From Qipengyuania pacifica (GTDB lineage Bacteria > Pseudomonadota > Alphaproteobacteria > Sphingomonadales > Sphingomonadaceae), in contig NZ_JAHWXO010000002.1 in NCBI RefSeq assembly GCF_019857205.1, positions 124,001-188,000 on the forward strand: DNA of 64,000 nucleotides, written 5' to 3'. A model generated the notes under the pieces. It was given only the letters and a program-made list of their open reading frames with translations, did not search any database and had not been told where the DNA came from. This document shows positions 58,723 through 64,000 of this stretch, in pieces; positions within the stretch are counted from its first letter, which is position 1; every line of letters begins with the position of its first letter. The position numbers were made by a program, and so were the translations under genes.

Positions 58723-59194
58723 AGGCGATCGCAACGATTTCCCATTCCTTCGCGCCGCCGGGCAGATTAACATTGCGCAGATCGCCAACCGATGCGCCTT
58801 TCAATGCCCGGGCGAGCGGAGACGACCAGCCGATGCGTCCGGAGCTGGCGTCCTGTTCATCGTCACCGACAAGGGTGACGACCCGTTCGTTATCATCTTC
58901 GTCCGCCAGAGTGACGGTGGCCCCGAAAAAGGCCCGTGACTTGTCGGGCTGTTCGACGGGGTCGATGACCCGCGCGGTCTTCATCCGGCGTGCAAGGTGC
59001 GACAGTTCGCGATCGATTTCGCGCATGCGCTTGCGGCCATAAAGATAATCGCCGTTTTCGCTGCGGTCGCCATTGCCCGCCGCCCAGCTGACTATTTCGA
59101 CGATTTCGGGCCGTTCGGTGCCAAGAAGATGGTCGTAACGGGCCTTCATCGCGGCATAGCCAGCGGGCGTGACGGGATTGGATTTGGGCTGCAT
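58715..59194 (-). CDS. greB: Transcription elongation factor GreB
   Basis: The 159-residue factor rescues backtracked RNA polymerase. The coiled-coil tip G-D-R-S-E-N-G-D-Y with its acidic residues and the following R-K-R-M-R-E-I-D-R-E match GreB rather than GreA. The C-terminal FKBP-like domain is complete. It ends eight bases inside the next gene on the same strand. Confidence 0.9.
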   Translation of the reverse strand: MQPKSNPVTPAGYAAMKARYDHLLGTERPEIVEIVSWAAGNGDRSENGDYLYGRKRMREIDRELSHLARRMKTARVIDPVEQPDKSRAFFGATVTLADEDDNERVVTLVGDDEQDASSGRIGWSSPLARALKGASVGDLRNVNLPGGAKEWEIVAIAYV

Positions 59195-59215
59195 GGGCTT
59201 GCGCCCTAGCGCAAA

Positions 59216-61159
59216 TCAGCGGCGCAGGTAATTCCCGATATCGCGTTCATAGCTGGACGATTTGTCCGGATGCATGTTGGCATAGCTGACCGCGTTTCCG
59301 ATCACGCGCATGACATAATAGCGCGTTTCGAAATTGGACGGGATCTGTTCGATCCAGGTAACCCAGTCGACCGAACCATTGCGCGGATCGCCATTAGCCG
59401 CGAGCCACTGGTTCACCCGCCCCGGGCCTGCGTTATACGCCGCGATGGCCAGGGGATAAGCGCCGCCGTAACGGTCCATCAGGCGGGCGAAGTGCGCATC
59501 GCCGAGACGGATATTGTAGCTCGGGTTGGCGGTCAGGTCCGCCGACATGTAGCTGACCCCGATCTTGCCCGCTTCTTCGCGTGCGGTTCCGGGCATCAGC
59601 TGCATCATCCCGCGCGCACCGGCATGGCTCACACGGTTGCGGTCAAATTCGCTTTCCTGCCGGGCGATGGCATGAACCATGGTCCAGTTTGCGCCCGAAT
59701 GGGTCTGCACGGTCGGGTAGCCGAGGCGTTCGAAGCCCTTGAAGCCGTGTTCGCCCGCCACGAGGCCCGCGACGACGGCCATTTCGTCCATACCGGTCTG
59801 TTCAGCCAGTTGACCGACGAGAGCCATTTCGCCGGGCGTGTCCGCTTTTTGGGCAATGGCTTCGAAGAAGGCCCGTTCGGTCCGCCAGTCGCGCCGATTG
59901 CGGGAAATCGCCCGCAGCGCACCGGTCAGCGGATGGGCTTCGAAAGCAGCGCGTTCGGCCGAACTGGCAGCGGGGACATTGGCGAATGTGGGCATGGGCC
60001 GGCCAAGCTCGCTTAGGGCGAGCTGTCCGTAATACCAGTCCGGATATTCGGCGGCCATTTCCCAGTAACGCTGGGCACCGGCACGATCACCGGCGCGGGA
60101 CGCGGCGCGGCCGGCCCAATAGAACCCTTTCGAACGGGTCAGCGGCGTCTTGGCCGCAGTACCATAGCGGTAGAACAGCGGCGCGGCCTGGGCGCCGTCA
60201 CCCATCGACCACAATGCCTTCGTACCGCCGAGCCACATGAGATCGGTATATTTGTCGCGCAGAGTGAAGGAGCCGTCCGAAATGTCCGTGCCGGGGGCGA
60301 AGACATCATCGATTTTCGACGCGATGCTGACAGCCTGCGCGGAACCCGCGCTCTTGGCCACGGCGAGGGCTTCGCTGACGAATTGCGTGCCATCGAAGGC
60401 AGGCGCGGCAAAGGATGCGCGGGTCGAGAGCAGGTTGACCGCTTCGTAGGGCTGGCCCGAATTGCGATAGTAGCGGGCAAGATTGTAAACGTAACCGGCG
60501 TCGCTCATCGCGTTGGGGGGAACCGGAACGCCTGCCTGCGACGGCGTGCTGCCCTGAAGCATGGCGAGCCGTGCCTGCGCGGTCGGACGATAGGCCGGCG
60601 ATACGCGCACGATATGGCGCGAGGCGGCTTCATAATTGCCCTGCCACAGGAGCGCATCCATCCGCGCGTCCTGATCTTCGGGCGCAAAACGCGCGCCGAA
60701 CAGGCCCTGCATGTAGAGTTCTGCCGGGCCGCTCATCGTGCCGCCACGCCAGGCTTCGCGCGCCACCTCCAGCGCTTCGGGGCGATCCAGCGACGCCAGC
60801 GCCAGGGCGTAACGCGCCTTGCCGCTATTGGTGAGGGGCGGGTGCCGGTCGAAGAAGGAGACGAGCGTCTGCGGAGACGGCGCATCGCGATCCAGCGCAG
60901 CTTCCGCCCGCCGCTGGAGCAGGTCCTGCTTGGGGAAATCGGGATAGCTATTGATGAAGCCCGCGTAGGAAGAGAAGGGCAGGTTTTCCTGACTTGTCAA
61001 ATATTCCCACTGACCGACCGCCTGATCGAGGCTGCCCGGCTGCTGCGCGACAAGGCTCGTGCGCGCATTGTCCTGTGCCTGAGAGATTGAAGGGAATGCC
61101 AGCGAAGTGCCGAGCACAAGTGCGAGAGTGAAAACTGTTTTACTGCCCATGCTGGACAT
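59216..61159 (-). CDS. Soluble lytic transglycosylase (Slt70-like)
   Basis: The 647-residue periplasmic enzyme has a signal peptide (ending S-Q-A-Q), a long alpha-superhelical U-domain, and a C-terminal SLT domain with catalytic Glu in A-R-Q-E-S-E-F-D-R, G-M-M-Q-L-M-P-G-T-A and A-A-Y-N-A-G-P-G-R-V. It cleaves glycan strands to 1,6-anhydro sugars. ATG 61159 has GGAGGGG upstream. It is divergent from dapA. Confidence 0.92.
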   Translation of the reverse strand: MSSMGSKTVFTLALVLGTSLAFPSISQAQDNARTSLVAQQPGSLDQAVGQWEYLTSQENLPFSSYAGFINSYPDFPKQDLLQRRAEAALDRDAPSPQTLVSFFDRHPPLTNSGKARYALALASLDRPEALEVAREAWRGGTMSGPAELYMQGLFGARFAPEDQDARMDALLWQGNYEAASRHIVRVSPAYRPTAQARLAMLQGSTPSQAGVPVPPNAMSDAGYVYNLARYYRNSGQPYEAVNLLSTRASFAAPAFDGTQFVSEALAVAKSAGSAQAVSIASKIDDVFAPGTDISDGSFTLRDKYTDLMWLGGTKALWSMGDGAQAAPLFYRYGTAAKTPLTRSKGFYWAGRAASRAGDRAGAQRYWEMAAEYPDWYYGQLALSELGRPMPTFANVPAASSAERAAFEAHPLTGALRAISRNRRDWRTERAFFEAIAQKADTPGEMALVGQLAEQTGMDEMAVVAGLVAGEHGFKGFERLGYPTVQTHSGANWTMVHAIARQESEFDRNRVSHAGARGMMQLMPGTAREEAGKIGVSYMSADLTANPSYNIRLGDAHFARLMDRYGGAYPLAIAAYNAGPGRVNQWLAANGDPRNGSVDWVTWIEQIPSNFETRYYVMRVIGNAVSYANMHPDKSSSYERDIGNYLRR

Positions 61160-61254
61160 AGTGCCCGGCCCCTCCTTATCAGGCGCTGAATGAATTATGG
61201 CGCGTGCCGCCAAAAACTGCCTTGTTTCATATCTCTAACGCAGGACTCACGTAA

Positions 61255-62136
61255 ATGTTTTCAGGCTCGATTCCGGCTCTGGCGACTCCTTTTCGCGACG
61301 GATCGTTCGACGAGGCCGCTTTTCGCAAGCTCGTCGACTGGCAGATCGATAACGGGAGCAAGGGATTGGTGCCCTGCGGCACGACAGGCGAGGCATCGAC
61401 CCTGTCGAATGCAGAGCATCACCGGGTGATCGAAGTCTGCATCGAACAGGCGGCCGGGCGCGTCCCGGTGATTGCCGGCTGCGGTTCCAACGACACGCGC
61501 AATGCGCTGCTGCACATGCAGTTTTCGAAGAAGGCGGGGGCCGCGGCCGGACTGTGCGTCGCGCCCTATTACAACCGGCCGAGCCAGGCGGGCCTTATCG
61601 CCCATTTCAGCTTTCTTGCAGAAAACAGCGACCTGCCGATCGTTCTCTACAATGTCCCGGGACGGACGGTAACGGATATCGAGGACGAAACGGTCGTCGA
61701 ACTGGTCCGCAAATACCCAGATCGGATCGTGGCCATCAAGGATGCGAGCGGCGACCTTTCCCGCGTCGCGGATCACCGGATGGGGATCGGGCGCGAGTTC
61801 TGCCAGCTATCGGGCAATGACGAATTGTGGCTGCCGCATTCGGCCGCAGGCGGATCCGGATGTATTTCGGTAACCGCCAATGTCGCCCCGGCGCTGTGCG
61901 CGGAATTCCACGATGCCATCGCAGCGAACGAGCTGGTCAAGGCACGGGAGCTCAACGACCGGCTGTTCCCCTTGCACTATGCGATGTTCTCCGATGCCAG
62001 CCCGGCACCGGCGAAATATGCGCTCAGCCGGGTACACGACTGGTTTTCGCCCGATGTCCGCCTGCCGCTGTGCAATGCCAGCGAGGCGAGCCGCAAGGCA
62101 GTGGACGAGGCGCTCGAGATTGCAGGCCTGATCTAG
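61255..62136 (+). CDS. dapA: 4-hydroxy-tetrahydrodipicolinate synthase
   Basis: The 293-residue enzyme condenses pyruvate with aspartate semialdehyde in lysine and meso-diaminopimelate synthesis. The Schiff-base Lys is K162 in I-K-D-A-S-G; Y132 (L-Y-N-V-P-G-R-T) and T43-T44 (G-T-T-G-E) complete the site. It ends in a CTAG shared with the stop of the converging gene. Confidence 0.96.
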   Translation: MFSGSIPALATPFRDGSFDEAAFRKLVDWQIDNGSKGLVPCGTTGEASTLSNAEHHRVIEVCIEQAAGRVPVIAGCGSNDTRNALLHMQFSKKAGAAAGLCVAPYYNRPSQAGLIAHFSFLAENSDLPIVLYNVPGRTVTDIEDETVVELVRKYPDRIVAIKDASGDLSRVADHRMGIGREFCQLSGNDELWLPHSAAGGSGCISVTANVAPALCAEFHDAIAANELVKARELNDRLFPLHYAMFSDASPAPAKYALSRVHDWFSPDVRLPLCNASEASRKAVDEALEIAGLI

Positions 62137-63206
62137 AGCACTTCGTCTTCGTCGAGCAATGGCGCGGCGGGGAAGGGCGGATCGCTGACCGCCAGCGCTT
62201 CGACGATACTGTCGGAATGCTCGCCCGCGTGATTGAGCGCATCGACTTCGGCGATATGGAATAGCGCATCGCCCTGATTGACGATCGGGAGCGTGGCATG
62301 TCCGATGATCACGCCGTCCGATGGGCTGACAAGCTTCATCGGGTCCTCTCCGAAGAGGCCGCCGACGAATGCCAGCGGTTCGCCCTTGCGCACGGCGTCG
62401 CCCGATTTGTGGATGCGGCGACTGACCCCGCCGCGCGGGGCGCGGACCCAGCTTGAACGGTTGGACCGCAGCGGCACATGGACATCTTCCAGGCCGTCTT
62501 CCGCATCGATCATTCCGATATGGGCAAGCACCCGGAGAACGCCCGCCACGCCGACATTGAGCGCGAAACGGTCGAAGCGAAGGGCTTCGCCTGCCTCCAG
62601 CAGGAGCATGGGCGTCTCGCGTTCGTGGGCAAGGGCGCGCATCGAACCGGGCCGCAGGGGGCTTTCTATGATGATGGGCGCACCGAATGCCATGGCGAGT
62701 TCCGACAGATAGGGGCTGCCAGAGGCAATGCGTATCTGCGGCAAATTGTAGCGATGGACCGCCGCCGAATGGATATCGATGCCCAGCGAACAGCGATCGA
62801 TGACGTGGGTGAGGAAGCAGTGCGCCAGTTGAGCGGCCAGACTGCCATGCTCCGCGCCGGGGAAGCTTCGATTGAGATCGCGCCGGTCGGGCAGATAACG
62901 GCTGTGCGCGGCAAAACCGTAAATGTTGACGGCAGGCGCAAAAATGATCGTCCCTGCCAGCATTTCGGGCGACAGGCGTTCAAGCAATCGCTGGATCACG
63001 GCGGTGCCGATGATCTCGTCACCGTGAATGGCAGCGCTGACGAAAACGCAGGGCCCTCGCCGCGCGCCATGCATCACGCGAAGGGAAAGCGCAGAGTTCA
63101 GGCCCGTCACCTGCTGACTGACGGGAATGGCAATGGTCGCCTGCGTCCCCGGCGCGATCCGGCTTTCGTGAATGATGAAAGGTTCTGCGGAAGTTTCGGC
63201 GTTCAT
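62133..63206 (-). CDS. Succinylglutamate desuccinylase/aspartoacylase family protein
   Basis: The 357-residue zinc hydrolase-like protein has A-I-H-G-D-E-I-I-G (zinc His and Glu), D-L-N-R-S-F-P-G and I-D-I-H-S with the third ligand, all typical of the AstE/AspA family. A C-terminal biotinyl-lipoyl-like G-V-S-R-R-I-H-K-S-G-D-A-V segment occurs. It may deacylate an N-acyl amino acid. ATG 63206 is used; a start at 63233 is possible. Confidence 0.85.
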   Translation of the reverse strand: MNAETSAEPFIIHESRIAPGTQATIAIPVSQQVTGLNSALSLRVMHGARRGPCVFVSAAIHGDEIIGTAVIQRLLERLSPEMLAGTIIFAPAVNIYGFAAHSRYLPDRRDLNRSFPGAEHGSLAAQLAHCFLTHVIDRCSLGIDIHSAAVHRYNLPQIRIASGSPYLSELAMAFGAPIIIESPLRPGSMRALAHERETPMLLLEAGEALRFDRFALNVGVAGVLRVLAHIGMIDAEDGLEDVHVPLRSNRSSWVRAPRGGVSRRIHKSGDAVRKGEPLAFVGGLFGEDPMKLVSPSDGVIIGHATLPIVNQGDALFHIAEVDALNHAGEHSDSIVEALAVSDPPFPAAPLLDEDEVL

Positions 63207-63320
63207 CTGCCTAATCGTCACAACGGCCAGCACCTTGGCAAGCGAAAAGCGTGGTGTGGCTGTTCCAGATGAGGGCGCATGCCACCTTGCCCGCGCGAGC
63301 CAGCCATCATCAGGATATCT

Positions 63321-64000
63321 TTAATCAGCCGGGTTATGCTTCTCCACAAATCCGACTGCCGCTTCGAGCATTTGCAGACGTGTCGATGACAGTGAAAGCC
63401 AGTGGTCTTCGCCCTGCAACGTTACCAATTCGAACGGTTTGCCGGCATCCTTCAGGGCATCTGCCATCTTGTGGGAATGCGAGTAGGGTACGACTGTGTC
63501 ATCCAGTCCGTGAATTAGCAGAACAGGTGCATCGGCGCGTTGGGCCAGGCGACGAGGTGAGACTTCGTCCCAGCGGTCCTTCGATCCAAGTTGGTCCAGG
63601 AGGGACGATTTCGTAATACGTAAGCCGCCCGAAGCGCGATAATCTTCGTTATACATCGCCCGAATGTCGCTAACGGGGGCGACAGCTACCGCGCACCGAT
63701 ACAGATCCTGTTGAACAGTGACGCCGGCGAGAGCAGCATATCCGCCGTAGCTAGCCCCCACAATACAGGCGCGCTTGGGATCGACCAGGCCCTGTTTTGC
63801 CAATTCAGCCAAGCCGTCCGAAATATCGGTCTGCATTTTACGACCCCATTCACCGTAACCGGCGAGCTTGAAGGCCTGGCTTCGATTGGTGGACCCACGG
63901 AAATTGGGCTGGAATACTGCATATCCTCGAGATGCAAACGCCTGTGCCCACCAGTCGAACTGCAGGCGATCACTGCTGTGCGGGCCGCCGTGGGGCAATA
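63321..64000 (-). CDS. Prolyl oligopeptidase family (S9) peptidase, C-terminal part
   Basis: The C-terminal catalytic domain is present: G-A-S-Y-G-G-Y-A-A (nucleophile Ser), G-L-D-D-T-V-V-P (Asp) and E-D-H-W-L-S (His), in that order. The N-terminal half, presumably a beta-propeller and signal, lies beyond the window, so the reading frame is open to the edge. It would cleave peptides at the envelope or cytoplasm. Confidence 0.92.
   Translation of the reverse strand, partial: LPHGGPHSSDRLQFDWWAQAFASRGYAVFQPNFRGSTNRSQAFKLAGYGEWGRKMQTDISDGLAELAKQGLVDPKRACIVGASYGGYAALAGVTVQQDLYRCAVAVAPVSDIRAMYNEDYRASGGLRITKSSLLDQLGSKDRWDEVSPRRLAQRADAPVLLIHGLDDTVVPYSHSHKMADALKDAGKPFELVTLQGEDHWLSLSSTRLQMLEAAVGFVEKHNPAD

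Overview
The window reads as chromosome of an alphaproteobacterium, most likely Sphingomonadales and probably Erythrobacteraceae. The reasons are high GC, a GAAC-N7-GAAC LexA-type box at uvrA, a mdh-sucD-sucA-sucB-lpdA cluster, many TonB/GGDEF/envelope peptidase genes, and small LuxR regulators typical of that group. Genus placement is inference. No tRNA, rRNA, CRISPR array, transposase or integrase was seen.

Layout. 0-0.6 kb: end of rpoA, then rplQ and a strong terminator. 0.6-10.4 kb: envelope and housekeeping genes (serine hydrolase, two paralogous secreted proteins, TRIC-type channel plus PepSY protein, amidase, M49-like lipoprotein peptidase, DUF4403 lipoprotein, a short SEDS-like membrane protein). 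10.4-18.1 kb: minus-strand TCA cluster mdh-sucD-sucA-sucB-lpdA, without sucC. 18.4-22 kb: GGDEF-EAL protein, a small unknown protein, a SleB-type cell wall hydrolase. 22.1-26.8 kb: cobalamin riboswitch and a tightly overlapping btuB-btuF-btuC-btuD operon for vitamin B12 uptake. 26.8-34.8 kb: M3 oligopeptidase lipoprotein, thpR, T4-type lysozyme, GGDEF protein, M13 peptidase. 35.0-37.7 kb: trimeric autotransporter adhesin with 10 tandem 14-residue stalk repeats. 38.1-41.1 kb: uvrA.

41.1-47.7 kb is the most accessory-looking part. A divergent pair of LuxR-type regulators (autoinducer-domain LuxR on minus, receiver-like LuxR on plus) occurs twice, once at each end. Between the copies lie an AT-richer two-gene cassette (a three-helix membrane protein and a thymidylate-synthase-like protein whose Asn177-equivalent is Asp), a 33-residue membrane peptide, and a long HTH protein. 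The cassette is the best candidate here for an undescribed system, possibly a defence or nucleotide-sensing pair.

47.7-64 kb: rlpA; a roughly 0.9 kb gene-free stretch holding a likely structured minus-strand RNA with five UUCG hairpins and a DnaA-box-like dyad; argG, a DksA/TraR zinc-finger protein, a cyclopropane fatty acid synthase, a three-gene molybdopterin/cytochrome b/SDR operon, a glycine-zipper lipoprotein-like gene, a MOSC protein, rlmN, an outer-membrane barrel protein, greB, a lytic transglycosylase, dapA, an aspartoacylase-family protein, and an S9 peptidase cut by the window end.

Overall theme: peptide scavenging at the envelope (M49, M3, M13, S9 and amidase), cell-wall remodelling (SleB, lysozyme, RlpA, Slt), B12 import and c-di-GMP signalling, around a core of central metabolism, DNA repair and translation genes.
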